Origin: Bradyrhizobium symbiodeficiens
GTDB taxonomy: Bacteria; Pseudomonadota; Alphaproteobacteria; Rhizobiales; Xanthobacteraceae
Assembly: GCF_002266465.3 (NCBI RefSeq)
Contig: NZ_CP029427.2
Location: 372,001 to 436,000 of the forward strand
Reading direction: 5' to 3'
DNA: 64,000 nucleotides
The position numbers and the translations under genes were made by a program. The notes under the pieces were generated by a model. It saw only the letters and a program-made list of their open reading frames with translations. It did not search any database and was not told the DNA's origin. This document shows positions 44,872 through 56,262 of the stretch, piece by piece. The stretch's first letter is position 1; every line of letters begins with the position of its first letter.

Positions 44872-45945
44872 TCAGCGCCGTGCCTCGATGACGATGTTGA
44901 AAGGCGTTTCGGCGGCGATCCTTACGCTCCGAAATCCGGCTTCGCGCAGCACCGCCTCCAGGCGTCTCGGCCCCGCCTGTCCGCCAAGCGCAAGCCCGAC
45001 CTCTTGCGCCAGCGAGACCGGCGTGCAGATCATGGTGGAGCCGGCATAGTAAAGACGGCCGACAGGATTGAGGTTGTCCTGCAATGCGTCGCCTGCGCGA
45101 GGCTCCACGGCCATGAATGTGCCGTCGGCTGCGAGCGCCTGCAGGACGCGGCGCGCCGCGCCGACGGGATCGCCGAGGTCGTGGAGTGCATCGAAACAAC
45201 AGACCAGGTCGAAGTTGTCGCCCGGAAAATTCTTGGCGGTGGCGACTTCAAACGTCGTCCTTGCCCCAACCCCGTCGCGCGTTGCCGTGTCCTTTGCGCA
45301 GGCAATCGAGCCTTCGTGGTTGTCGAACCCCCAGAATTTCGAGCGGGGGAACGCCGTCGCCATCAGCGTGGTCGAGATGCCGTGGCCGCAGCCGATATCC
45401 GCGACATGCGCGCCGCGTTCCAGCTTTTCCACCACGCCGTCCAGCCCGGGAAGCCATTCCTGTACGAGATGCGCCTTGTAGCTCACGCCGAAGAAGCGCG
45501 CCATGCCGCTGAACAGGCAATTGCACCGCTCGTGGTAGCCGGCGGCGCCGTTCTTGCGGAACGCTTTGGTCACCTTCGGCTGGTCGACCATCACCGCCTG
45601 ACAGACCTCGAATGAACCGAGCATGTAGACCGGGCTATCGGGATTGCCAAACACCATGGCCTGCTCGGGGTTCATGGAGAAGCGCCCGCTCGCAGCGTCA
45701 TAGTCCAGATAGCCGGCGGCGGCATGGGCGCTCAGCCATTCGCGTACCATGCGCTCGACCGTCCCCGTGCGGTGCGCCAGTTCCTGCGGCGTGGTCGGTC
45801 CCGACTGCGCAAGCACGTCATAGAAGCCGAGTTCGTCGCCGATGCGCACCAGCGGTGCGGTCATGGCGGCTCCGAGATCGTCCAGGATCCGCGTAACGAA
45901 TGTCCCGAGCTTCTGCTCGTTCAACTCTCTAACCATGATGTTCAT
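44872..45945 (-). CDS. Class I SAM-dependent methyltransferase with winged-helix N-terminus
   Basis: A 357-residue methyltransferase. A helical/winged-helix dimerisation segment (about 1-115, GATLAAPL-like MTAPLVRIGDELGFYDVLAQSGPTTPQELAHRTGT) precedes a Rossmann-fold domain with motif I VADIGCGHGIST, FWGFDNHEGSIACA and DLVCCFDALHDLGDPVGAARRVLQAL. The HD...GD pattern suits small-molecule methylation rather than DNA or RNA. The substrate is unknown. AAAGGAGGCAGCA is a strong ribosome-binding site before the ATG at 45945. It diverges from an AraC-type regulator gene, which may control it. Confidence 0.85.
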   Translation of the reverse strand: MNIMVRELNEQKLGTFVTRILDDLGAAMTAPLVRIGDELGFYDVLAQSGPTTPQELAHRTGTVERMVREWLSAHAAAGYLDYDAASGRFSMNPEQAMVFGNPDSPVYMLGSFEVCQAVMVDQPKVTKAFRKNGAAGYHERCNCLFSGMARFFGVSYKAHLVQEWLPGLDGVVEKLERGAHVADIGCGHGISTTLMATAFPRSKFWGFDNHEGSIACAKDTATRDGVGARTTFEVATAKNFPGDNFDLVCCFDALHDLGDPVGAARRVLQALAADGTFMAVEPRAGDALQDNLNPVGRLYYAGSTMICTPVSLAQEVGLALGGQAGPRRLEAVLREAGFRSVRIAAETPFNIVIEARR

Positions 45946-46019
45946 TGCTGCCTCCTTTGACGCGACAAGACCTACGTCTTTGCGAGGCTGCGACAAATGA
46001 CCAGACCGCCGGATGGCTT

Positions 46020-46082
46020 GACTGAGCGTCTGATTCATCTCTATTTTTTGCCGTTCGTCCGGCTCGCATGACCGAGCGTCTG
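46020..46082. promoter_or_regulatory. Direct repeats in the methyltransferase-araC intergenic region
   Basis: GACTGAGCGTCTG (46020-46032) and GACCGAGCGTCTG (46070-46082) are direct repeats spaced exactly 50 bases, five helical turns. The pattern fits binding sites for an AraC-type dimer that controls itself and the divergent methyltransferase gene. This assignment is inferred. A third copy lies at 44752-44764. Confidence 0.5.
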
Positions 46083-46084
46083 GC

Positions 46085-46101
46085 GATTGGAGCAGCCAAT
46101 C
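46085..46101 (+). promoter_or_regulatory. Hairpin immediately before the araC-type start codon
   Basis: GATTGG and CCAATC flank AGCAG and end right at the ATG. The stem takes up part of the GGAGC ribosome-binding site and could slow initiation on the regulator mRNA. A structural role is only inferred. Confidence 0.35.
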
Positions 46102-47079
46102 ATGGGCGCGGATGCCCTGTCTGACGTGTTGCGCGCAGTACGGCTCAGCAGTGCGATGTTCTTTCATCTCGATGTCCGCGCCCCCTGGGTGGCCGCGGCG
46201 CCGGCCTCGTCTGCCTGTGCCTCGGCTGTCCTGCCCGGTGCCCAGCACGTCATCGAGTATCATGTCGTGCTCGATGGTTGCTGCTGGGGCGGGTTGATCG
46301 ATGAACCGCCGGTGCAACTCGTCGCCGGCGACATCATCGCGTTTCCGCAAGGCGCGCCGCACGTGCTCTCCAGCGGGCCAGGCATGCAGGCGATCCCCGA
46401 CCTGAGTTATTACCGCCAGCCGACCGCCGACCAGCTGCCGCACCGCATCAGCCTCGGCGACAACGGCCCCGCCGACGCGCGCATCCTGTGCGGGTTTCTC
46501 GGTTGCGACGCGCGTCCCTTCAATCCGCTGCTGGAGGCGTTGCCGCCGGTCCTGCATCTGCGGGGCCAAGCGTATCGCGACCGTTCCAGCCTGGTGTTTC
46601 TCATCAATGCCGCGCGCAACGAAACCGAGGGCCGCCGGTCAGGAGGAGAGGGGGTGCTTGCCCGGCTCGGCGAATTACTGTTCGTCGAAGCGATACGCTG
46701 CCACGTCGAAGGCCTCGATCCTGAACAGACCGGTTGGCTGGCCGGGCTTGGCGACCGGCATGTTGGCCAGGCGTTGAACCTGCTGCACGGCAGCCCGGCT
46801 GCGGACTGGACATTGGACGAACTCGCGAAATCGGTCGGCCTGTCGCGCTCGACACTCGCGCAGCGGTTTACCCATTTGATCGGCCAACCGCCGATGCAGT
46901 ACCTGACGCGTTGGCGCATGCAACTTGCCGCGGGCTTGCTGGCGTCCGGGCGTGAACCGATCTCGCGGATCGCCGAGGCGGTGGGATACGATTCCGAGGC
47001 GGCCTTCAACCGCGCCTTTCGTCGGACGGTTGGAACGCCCCCGGCGGCTTGGCGGCAGGCGCAGATCGCAACGGAGTGA
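46102..47079 (+). CDS. AraC family transcriptional regulator with cupin N-terminus
   Basis: A 325-residue regulator. The N-terminal cupin domain (about 10-180) has IEYHVVLDGCCWGGL and LVAGDIIAFPQGAPHVLSSG, typical of the cupin_6 AraC branch. The C-terminal DNA-binding domain (about 215-320) has two helix-turn-helix motifs, WTLDELAKSVGLSRSTLAQRFTHL and ISRIAEAVGYDSEAAFNRAFRRTVG, and the family end GTPPAAWR. ATG at 46102 is chosen over a TTG at 46087. It is divergent from the methyltransferase and lies upstream of the sulfatase-related region. The probable effector is a small molecule, unknown. Confidence 0.9.
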   Translation: MGADALSDVLRAVRLSSAMFFHLDVRAPWVAAAPASSACASAVLPGAQHVIEYHVVLDGCCWGGLIDEPPVQLVAGDIIAFPQGAPHVLSSGPGMQAIPDLSYYRQPTADQLPHRISLGDNGPADARILCGFLGCDARPFNPLLEALPPVLHLRGQAYRDRSSLVFLINAARNETEGRRSGGEGVLARLGELLFVEAIRCHVEGLDPEQTGWLAGLGDRHVGQALNLLHGSPAADWTLDELAKSVGLSRSTLAQRFTHLIGQPPMQYLTRWRMQLAAGLLASGREPISRIAEAVGYDSEAAFNRAFRRTVGTPPAAWRQAQIATE

Positions 47080-47111
47080 GGCACCGGATCGTGGGGCCGC
47101 CTCAGGCCGGT

Positions 47112-47405
47112 TTCAGCCGCACGTCCTGCATGGCGTAGTCGTATTCGGAGAACGCCACCTTGCGCCAGTCCGGCGGCGTCGGCCCGCGCAACAGCGGCAG
47201 CAGCGAGCGGCCTTCGAGGATGGGGCCCTGCGCCTTGCCGCCGAAATAATCCACGAAAGTCGGCGCGAGATTGATGGCCTCGACCAGCGCATCCCTGCGC
47301 GTGCCGCGCGTGGCTTCGGCCTCTTGCGAGGGATCGATGACGATCAGCGGGATTTTTTGCCGACCGCTCGTGAAACAGATCCTTCTCACCCATCCAGTGG
47401 TCGCC
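47112..47405 (-). pseudogene. Partial duplicate of the adjacent sulfatase gene
   Basis: These 294 bases match 47908-48200 inside the sulfatase gene base for base at roughly nine positions in ten, including the codons for VDPSQEA, EGRSLLPLLRGPTPPDWRKVAFSEYDYAMQDVRL. The copy has six T where the gene has five (47353-47358), a one-base insertion that breaks its frame. It starts and ends inside the gene and has no start codon of its own. It is separated from the gene by palindromic repeat A copy 2 and points the same way. It is a decaying partial duplication. Confidence 0.85.
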
Positions 47406-47448
47406 CCGGGGCATGACGAACCGAGAGAGCTGCGCGCTCGCTCTTTAA

Positions 47449-47558
47449 CCTCATCCTGAGGAGCTTGCGAAGCAAGCGTCTCGAAGGATGAAAGCCCGTC
47501 TGCCAGCAGGGCCTGCATGGTTCGAGACGGCGCTTCGCGCCTCCTCACCATGAGGGTC

Positions 47559-47559
<1 letters not shown>
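47449..47559. repeat. Palindromic intergenic repeat, family A copy 2
   Basis: CCTCATCCTGAGGAGC...GCGTCTCGAAGGATG and TGGTTCGAGACGGCGC...CTCCTCACCATGAGG arms, as in the copies at 701 and 49290. It sits between the sulfatase fragment and the sulfatase stop codon, at the edge of the duplication. Confidence 0.8.
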
Positions 47560-51017
<3,458 letters not shown>

Positions 51018-51138
51018 GCGCTGCACCATCAGGACGCGTTCGGAAACTGATCCGTACCGCGTGAGGCGCAGTGCGACAATGCGTTCAATTCGTCGGAGAT
51101 GGGCTTGTCCCGTGCGTCGACCCGATTAAAACGCCTCG

Positions 51139-52053
51139 ATGCCCCTGTTCAAGAACCTCTCCGCCTATGACGATCGCTCCGCGCGCCTTGCCGGCATCGG
51201 GCTGATGGTGCTGTCGATCTTCATGTTCTCGTTCGGCGACGCCATGGGCAAGTTCCTGGTGGGCACCTATTCGGTGGGGCAGCTCTTGTTCCTGCGCGCC
51301 TGCGCGGCGCTGCTGTTGCTGTCGCCGCTGATCTGGACGCAGCGGCACCAGTTCCTGCAGCTGGAGCGGCCGGGCCTGCAGCTGTTTCGCGTCGTGCTCT
51401 CGACGCTGGAGGTCGCCGCCTTCTTCCTCGCCACCGTCTATCTGCCGCTCGCCGACGTCATCACCTATTATCTCGCCGGACCCATCTTCGTCACCGCGAT
51501 GTCGGCGATCTTCTTGGGCGAGAAGGTCGGCTGGCGGCGCTGGACTGCGATCCTCATCGGGTTCTGCGGCGTGCTGATCGCGCTGCGGCCGTCGGCGCAG
51601 ACCGTCAGCCTGCCGGCGCTGATCGCGCTCGGCGGCAGTCTGTCGTTCGCGACCCTGATGCTGATCACGCGCAGCCTGCGCAAGACGCCCGACATCGTGA
51701 TGGCGTCCTCGCAATTCGTCGGCACCTTCTCGCTCGGCGCGGTGTTGTCGGCCTTCAACTGGGTGCCGCCGACGCCGGGCAGCCTCGTGATCTTCGCGAC
51801 GGCCGGGCTGATCTCGGTGACGGCGCTGTTCTGCGTCAACCGTTCGCTGAAGCTGGCGCCGGCCAGCGTCGTGGTGCCCTATCAATATTCGATGATCGTC
51901 TGGGCCGTGCTCTTCGGCTTCGTCGTGTTCGGCGACGTGCCGTCAATGGCCACGCTCGTCGGCGCCGCCATCATCATCGGCGCCGGGTTCTACATCTACT
52001 TGCGCGAGCGCGATCTGGGACGCCCGAGTGCGGATGTAAATCCGCCGGTGTGA
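51139..52053 (+). CDS. DMT family transporter (EamA)
   Basis: A 304-residue membrane protein with ten hydrophobic segments in two EamA repeats. The first repeat opens GIGLMVLSIFMFSFGDAMGKFLVGTY, with the conserved LLFLRACAALLLL helix. The second opens LIALGGSLSFATLMLITRSLRK, and VPYQYSMIVWAVLFGFVVFGDVP is the helix-nine mark. EamA proteins export or import small metabolites. The cargo is unknown. It diverges from the MaoC-like gene. Confidence 0.88.
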   Translation: MPLFKNLSAYDDRSARLAGIGLMVLSIFMFSFGDAMGKFLVGTYSVGQLLFLRACAALLLLSPLIWTQRHQFLQLERPGLQLFRVVLSTLEVAAFFLATVYLPLADVITYYLAGPIFVTAMSAIFLGEKVGWRRWTAILIGFCGVLIALRPSAQTVSLPALIALGGSLSFATLMLITRSLRKTPDIVMASSQFVGTFSLGAVLSAFNWVPPTPGSLVIFATAGLISVTALFCVNRSLKLAPASVVVPYQYSMIVWAVLFGFVVFGDVPSMATLVGAAIIIGAGFYIYLRERDLGRPSADVNPPV

Positions 52054-52062
52054 CAACACCCA

Positions 52063-52231
52063 CGCCATCCCGGGGCGCGCGTAGCGCGAGCCCGGGATCC
52101 ATACCCACAGGGAGAAGTTGGACGACGACCCGGAGTGGGCGCTTTACCCCACACTCCGCTCCGGGATTATGGATCCTCAGATGCGCAATTGCGCATCATA
52201 GCTCGCGACTTCGTCGCGCCCCGGGATGACA
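52063..52231. repeat. Palindromic repeat, family B copy 4
   Basis: CGCCATCCCGGGGCGCGCGTAGCGCGAGCCCGGGATCCATA at the left and TTATGGATCCTCAGATGCGC...CGTCGCGCCCCGGGATGACAG at the right form nested arms. It is longer than the other B copies, with about 50 unrelated bases in the centre. It lies between convergent genes. Confidence 0.75.
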
Positions 52232-52256
52232 GTTGTGAATGCAGCCGCGCATCCGC

Positions 52257-52850
52257 CTACCTCACCCGTCTTGCACTGCTCCAGCTCTTCAGCGACGACC
52301 ACACCCCGCGCGAGAGGCGGAAGCAATCGACCGGCGTCGAGGAGCCCAGCGCCAAAAATCGGTGCAGCTGCACGCCGCTCCACTGGAAGCCGCACTTCTC
52401 CAGCACGTTGCGCGAGGCCGGGTTGGTGACGCGCGCGCCGGCATAGAGGTGCTCGTCCTCGAACTCCTCGAAGAAGAAGTCGATCGCCCCGCGTGCGGCC
52501 TCGGTGGCAATGCCCCGGCCCCAATGCTCGACGCCGAGCCAATAGCCGAGCTCGGCATTGCCAGGAGTGGAGCAGTCGATGCCGACCATGCCGACCGGCC
52601 CTGAGTCGTGCTCGATCAGGAACACGGTCTCGCTACCGAGCGAGGCGGTGGCGCGGATGAAGGCGACGGCGTCGTCCTGCGAATAGGGATGCGGCAGGCG
52701 GCGGGTGTTTTCGGCGACGCGGCGGTCGTTGGCGAGCCGGGCGATGGTCTTGACGTCGGCCAGCGTCGGCCGCCGCAAGGTCAGCCGTTCGGTGGCGACG
52801 ACGCTTGGTCTCGCCTCGGCCAGGGTCGCGCTCGAGAAATCCTGCAACAT
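52257..52850 (-). CDS. GNAT acetyltransferase, RimJ/RimL type
   Basis: A 197-residue acetyltransferase. The order is ERLTLRRPTLADVKTIARLAND, PYSQDDAVAFI, GMVGIDCSTPGNAELGYWLGVEHWGRGIATEAARGAIDFFF (the acetyl-CoA-binding motif GRGIATEA), and RNVLEKCGFQWSG. RimJ/RimL relatives acetylate ribosomal-protein N-termini or small molecules. The target is not known. ATG at 52850 has GGAG seven bases upstream and is preferred over the ATG at 52871. It lies between rpmA and the DMT transporter, outside the usual rplU-rpmA-obgE group but on the same strand. Confidence 0.86.
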   Translation of the reverse strand: MLQDFSSATLAEARPSVVATERLTLRRPTLADVKTIARLANDRRVAENTRRLPHPYSQDDAVAFIRATASLGSETVFLIEHDSGPVGMVGIDCSTPGNAELGYWLGVEHWGRGIATEAARGAIDFFFEEFEDEHLYAGARVTNPASRNVLEKCGFQWSGVQLHRFLALGSSTPVDCFRLSRGVWSSLKSWSSARRVR

Positions 52851-52888
52851 GTCCGGCTCCGTGAAAGTCACTAAGTCAAAGTGAGCAA

Positions 52889-52930
52889 GTCAAAAGAAAA
52901 GGGGAGGCCGGTTTCCCGCCTCCCCTTTGG
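52889..52930 (-). terminator. Rho-independent terminator after rpmA
   Basis: Read leftward, AAAGGGGAGG (52928-52919) and CCTCCCCTTT (52907-52898) form a perfect 10-pair stem, followed by TCTTTTGA. It separates rpmA from the GNAT gene, which therefore needs its own promoter. Confidence 0.85.
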
Positions 52931-53005
52931 AGCCTTCGATCTCTTGTGATCTCAAGGACTCCGCCGGTTCGGTAGGACCCGGCGGACTCCCATGTGATCC
53001 GCCGT

Positions 53006-53275
53006 CTATTCAGCCGCCTCTGCGAGCGGGAGCACCGATACGAAAGTGCGGCCGTTGGCTTTGGCCTGGAACGTGACGCGACCCTCGATCTTGGCGAACA
53101 GAGTGTGGTCCGTGCCCATGCCGACATTAAGGCCGGGATGCCAGGTGGTGCCGCGCTGACGTGCGATGATGTTGCCGGGAATCACGACTTCGCCGCCGAA
53201 CGCCTTGATGCCGAGGCGCTTGCCCTTGGAATCGCGTCCGTTGCGCGATGAACCGCCTGCTTTTTTGTGAGCCAT
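53006..53275 (-). CDS. rpmA: Large ribosomal subunit protein bL27
   Basis: An 89-residue bL27. It starts [29 protein letters not shown], the conserved N-terminal tail that reaches the peptidyl-transferase centre, and continues with [18 protein letters not shown] and GRDHTLFA-like [12 protein letters not shown]. The N-terminal Met sits directly before the functional tail, with no leader for cleavage. It lies 115 bases downstream of rplU on the same strand, as in most bacteria. Confidence 0.97.
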   Translation of the reverse strand: MAHKKAGGSSRNGRDSKGKRLGIKAFGGEVVIPGNIIARQRGTTWHPGLNVGMGTDHTLFAKIEGRVTFQAKANGRTFVSVLPLAEAAE

Positions 53276-53390
53276 GGTTCGTCTCCGAAATCCTGCGCAA
53301 GATAATGCGCTTGTCTAGATCAATTCCTTGACGGAATCATTTCAAAATTTCTCACGCATCAATTCGTGAATTGGCGTGATCGATTTCGCG

Positions 53391-53777
53391 TTACTCGGCG
53401 GCTTCCGCTGCCGGCTCCTTCGCCACCTTCTCCCGCTTCGGACGCGGGCCCTTGGTGGGCTTGGCGCCGTCGGTCAGGATCTCGGAGATGCGGAGCACCG
53501 TGATCTCGTCGCGATAGCCGCGCTTGCGGCGCGAATTCTTGCGGCGGCGCTTCTTGAACGCGATGATCTTGGGGCCGCGCTTGTGGTCGAGCACCTCGAC
53601 CGCAACGGACGCGCCGGCCACCGTCGGAATGCCCAGCACCGGCGTGTCGCCGCCGACCACCAGGACTTCATTCAGCTGGATGATCGAGCCGACTTCGCCT
53701 TCGATCTTGCCTACTTCGAGAACATCATCCGGCACGACGCGGTATTGCTTGCCGCCGGTTTTGATGACTGCGAACAT
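53391..53777 (-). CDS. rplU: Large ribosomal subunit protein bL21
   Basis: A 128-residue bL21 with the start MFAVIKTGGKQYRVVPDDVLEVGKIEGE and the motif KRRRKNSRRKRGYRDEITVLRI. The last 25 residues (KPTKGPRPKREKVAKEPAAEAAE) are a Lys/Glu/Ala-rich extension beyond the roughly 103-residue family core, a pattern known in alphaproteobacteria. A GAAAAAACG ribosome-binding site precedes the ATG. rplU and rpmA form an operon on the minus strand. Confidence 0.96.
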   Translation of the reverse strand: MFAVIKTGGKQYRVVPDDVLEVGKIEGEVGSIIQLNEVLVVGGDTPVLGIPTVAGASVAVEVLDHKRGPKIIAFKKRRRKNSRRKRGYRDEITVLRISEILTDGAKPTKGPRPKREKVAKEPAAEAAE

Positions 53778-54111
53778 CGTTTTTTCTCCGTGTTCAATCC
53801 CGGCCTCGTGACGGATTGTCAGGGGCCGGCTTTTTGTCAGTCGCTATGGGTTTATTGCGAGTTTTGTGCGGGCGGGAGTTATCCCTTTGAAAAACCACGC
53901 AAAAACAAGCGGCGCGAGAAACGCCCCGCGCCGATTGTGGGACTTATAGCCGCCGGCAGCGCAGAGTCAAGGAAAAGCCGGCGAAAAGCGCCCGGATTTG
54001 AAGGATTTGGCCCCGCTTGCGGCCTTTAGCCGAATCTCGACCGGCATTGCAACAAACCGGTTCCCCCGCAGTTGTCCCGGCCGGAACACAGGCAAGCGGG
54101 CAAGGGCTCTC

Positions 54112-55251
54112 ATGGCAACGGACGAACTGGTCAAGACGACGACGGGCATCGCCCATCACGGCGCCGAGCGGCTGCCGTCGGTGGAGATCGACAGCTTCAA
54201 CATCGAGATGAAGGACGAGGACGGTTTCCTCGGCGACCGCGCCAGCAGGGGCGCGTTCCGGGACATGCTCGACCGCTGGCGCAAGCCGCTGCGCAAATCC
54301 GGCGAGGACCCGTTCGGCGACGAGCCCTCGGAGGACATCAGCAAGAAGACTCTGGATGCCATCCTGGCCGGTGACGACATCAAGGCGACCGCCCTGGTCC
54401 ACAGCGCGATCGAGGAGTTCGCCCAGGAGCTCGCCTATGTCACACGGCGTTTCCTCAAGACAAAGGCCTGGGCCAAGACCGAGCGTATCGTCGTCGGCGG
54501 CGGCTTTCGCGACTCCAAGCTTGGCGAGCTCGCGATCGCGCGCACCGAGATCATCCTCAGGCACGAGGATCTCAAGATCGAGATGGTGCCGATCCGGCAT
54601 CATCCGGACGAAGCCGGCCTGATCGGCGCGCTGCATCTGGCGCCGTCGTGGATTTTCGAGGCCCATGACAGCATCCTCGCCGTCGACATCGGCGGCACCA
54701 ATATCCGCTGCGGCCTGGTCGAAACCGCCTGGAAAAAGGCCAAGGACCTCTCGAAGGCCAAGGTCGTGCACTCCGAGCTGTGGCGCCATGCCGACGACGA
54801 GCCGACGCGCGAAGGCGCGGTGAAGCGGCTCACCAAGATGCTGAAGGGGCTGATCACGGAAGCCGAGAAGGAAGGCTACAAGCTCGCGCCCTTCATCGGC
54901 ATCGCCTGCCCCGGCGTCATCAACGCCGACGGCTCGATCGAGAAGGGTGCGCAGAACCTGCCGGGCAATTGGGAGAGCAGCAAGTTCAACCTGCCGGCGA
55001 GCCTGATCGAGGGCATCCCGCAGATCGGCGAGCACGACACCGCGATCCTGATGCACAATGACGGCGTGGTTCAGGGCCTCTCCGAAGTGCCGTTCATGCA
55101 GGACGTCGATCGCTGGGGCGTGCTCACCATCGGCACCGGCCTCGGCAACGCCCGCTTCACCAACCGCCGCAAGGAGGGTGGCAACGGGAAGGACAAGGAC
55201 TCCGCGGAGACCGGCAAGAAAAAGGACAAGGACAGCAAGAAGGGCGACTAG
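54112..55251 (+). CDS. ROK family sugar kinase-like protein with permuted motif order
   Basis: A 379-residue protein in which ROK (repressor/ORF/kinase) motifs are all present but in circularly permuted order. The usual C-terminal parts come first: AGDDIKATALVHSAIEEFAQELAYV, IVVGGGF (about 129-133) and DEAGLIGALHLAP (about 164-176). The usual N-terminal parts come after: the phosphate-binding DIGGTNIRCGLVE (from Asp192), GIACPGVINADGSI (about 264), MHNDGVVQGLSE with the catalytic Asp (about 316) and GTGLGNARFTN (about 342). The CxCGxxGC zinc motif is missing. The end is a Lys/Asp/Gly-rich tail. ATG at 54112. Substrate unknown. Confidence 0.75.
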   Translation: MATDELVKTTTGIAHHGAERLPSVEIDSFNIEMKDEDGFLGDRASRGAFRDMLDRWRKPLRKSGEDPFGDEPSEDISKKTLDAILAGDDIKATALVHSAIEEFAQELAYVTRRFLKTKAWAKTERIVVGGGFRDSKLGELAIARTEIILRHEDLKIEMVPIRHHPDEAGLIGALHLAPSWIFEAHDSILAVDIGGTNIRCGLVETAWKKAKDLSKAKVVHSELWRHADDEPTREGAVKRLTKMLKGLITEAEKEGYKLAPFIGIACPGVINADGSIEKGAQNLPGNWESSKFNLPASLIEGIPQIGEHDTAILMHNDGVVQGLSEVPFMQDVDRWGVLTIGTGLGNARFTNRRKEGGNGKDKDSAETGKKKDKDSKKGD

Positions 55252-55301
55252 CCACTCCTTCTCGCTGAGTGTGATGATCGCCGCCACGACGGAGGTCCAC
55301 C

Positions 55302-55341
55302 CCCTCTCCCGCCTGCGGGAGAGGGCCGGGGAGAGGGTGCC
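55302..55341. repeat. CCCTCTCCCGC palindromic repeat, copy 1
   Basis: CCCTCTCCCGCCTGCGGGAGAGGG is a perfect inverted repeat, followed by CCGGGGAGAGGGTG. The same unit recurs at 55627-55672. This element is common in Bradyrhizobium intergenic regions. Confidence 0.75.
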
Positions 55342-55540
55342 TCCGCAACGGGACCCTCTCCGACAGGAAACCCCGCGCCACCGCCGGCGCCACCCCCGAA
55401 CCACCCCCCGAGTAACCTTGACCGGTTAGGTTAAGGACCGGATTGCATTGCGGCACGCCTCCCGCACGCTAGGGTCGAATCGTCGTCTCACCTGGCCGGC
55501 GAAGCCGCCCTTCCCAGCCAGTATTTCAATGAGCGGCACC

Positions 55541-55586
55541 GGGACCGCCAGTGTTTACCGCGTCTGGCGGTCCCACCCCGTTTTTC
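55541..55586. repeat. Perfect 11-base inverted repeat, terminator-like
   Basis: GGGACCGCCAG (55541-55551) and CTGGCGGTCCC (55564-55574) enclose a 12-base loop, followed after ACCCCG by TTTTTC. The stem is perfect. The spacing to the T-run is longer than usual, so termination is possible but unproven. Confidence 0.45.
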
Positions 55587-55626
55587 AGAACAAGCGATAA
55601 GCCTCAGGCGCCCGCCTCAACGCCGG

Positions 55627-55672
55627 TGCGCCCCCTCGCCCGCTTGCGGGAGAGGGTTGGGGAGAGGGTCTC
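55627..55672. repeat. CCCTCTCCCGC palindromic repeat, copy 2
   Basis: CCCTCGCCCGCTTGCGGGAGAGGG with GTTGGGGAGAGGGTCTCTCC is the same element as at 55302, with one mismatch in the stem. Confidence 0.7.
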
Positions 55673-55965
55673 TCCACATTGGGATTGTCGCGCTTTGCCG
55701 GATATCCCAGCGCGCCGAGAGCCCTCACCCGCCGCGCGCGGGACCATGGTTGGCCCGGGATACGTCGGCCTCTCCCACAAGCGCCCCCCAAGAAAAACGC
55801 GCCAAAACCGCAGCTGGGGGCAGCATTCCCTACGTTCATGACGGAAATCCCGGGCAGGGGACGAAACACCCAGCGGATTTTCGCTTGCCCGCCTTGTCTG
55901 GCCCGCCATCCTCGCCTATTAACGCCCCCAACCACAGGGGCCCTGCTCCTTCCATGGCGCCTTCA

Positions 55966-56055
55966 GGAGAGGTGGCAGAGTGGTTGAATGCACCGCACTC
56001 GAAATGCGGCATAGGTGCAAGCCTATCGGGGGTTCGAATCCCTCCCTCTCCGCCA
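55966..56055 (+). tRNA. tRNA-Ser (CGA)
   Basis: A 90-base tRNA with encoded CCA. The acceptor stem is GGAGAGG (55966-55972) with CCTCTCC (56045-56051), discriminator G and CCA. The anticodon stem-loop CCGCACTCGAAATGCGG carries anticodon CGA. The long variable arm (TAGGTGCAAGCCTA region) and T arm GGGGGTTCGAATCCCTC confirm a serine tRNA. It reads UCG codons. An AT-richer restriction-modification cassette begins about 200 bases downstream, which suggests the tRNA served as an insertion site. Confidence 0.96.
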
Positions 56056-56262
56056 TACAGACGCTCCAACTTCAACAGTTCATATTCGAACAGGGGGATG
56101 CCCCTCTAGGGGCGGATCGGTGGGCGCGTCGTTCCACGGGCGAACCTTCGTCTAGGTCCGACGAATCGCTGTTGGCCTTACTGGCCTAAATCTATAGACG
56201 ATCAATTGGGTAGCGACTCGTCCGATAGTTGTTGTCCGACTGTCGACCGTCGAGAAATCGCA

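Larger units (their letters stand above)
55252..55965. other. 714-base gene-free stretch upstream of tRNA-Ser
   Basis: No coding frame with protein-like composition is visible. The stretch holds two CCCTCTCCCGC palindromes, the 11-base inverted repeat at 55541, and plain high-GC sequence. The promoter for tRNA-Ser should lie in its last 100 bases. Confidence 0.6.

Noticed and set aside
44797..44892. A 31-codon frame starting MKRTSLPKK after the third operator-like motif.
   Set aside because: No ribosome-binding site, no conserved features, and too short to support from sequence alone.
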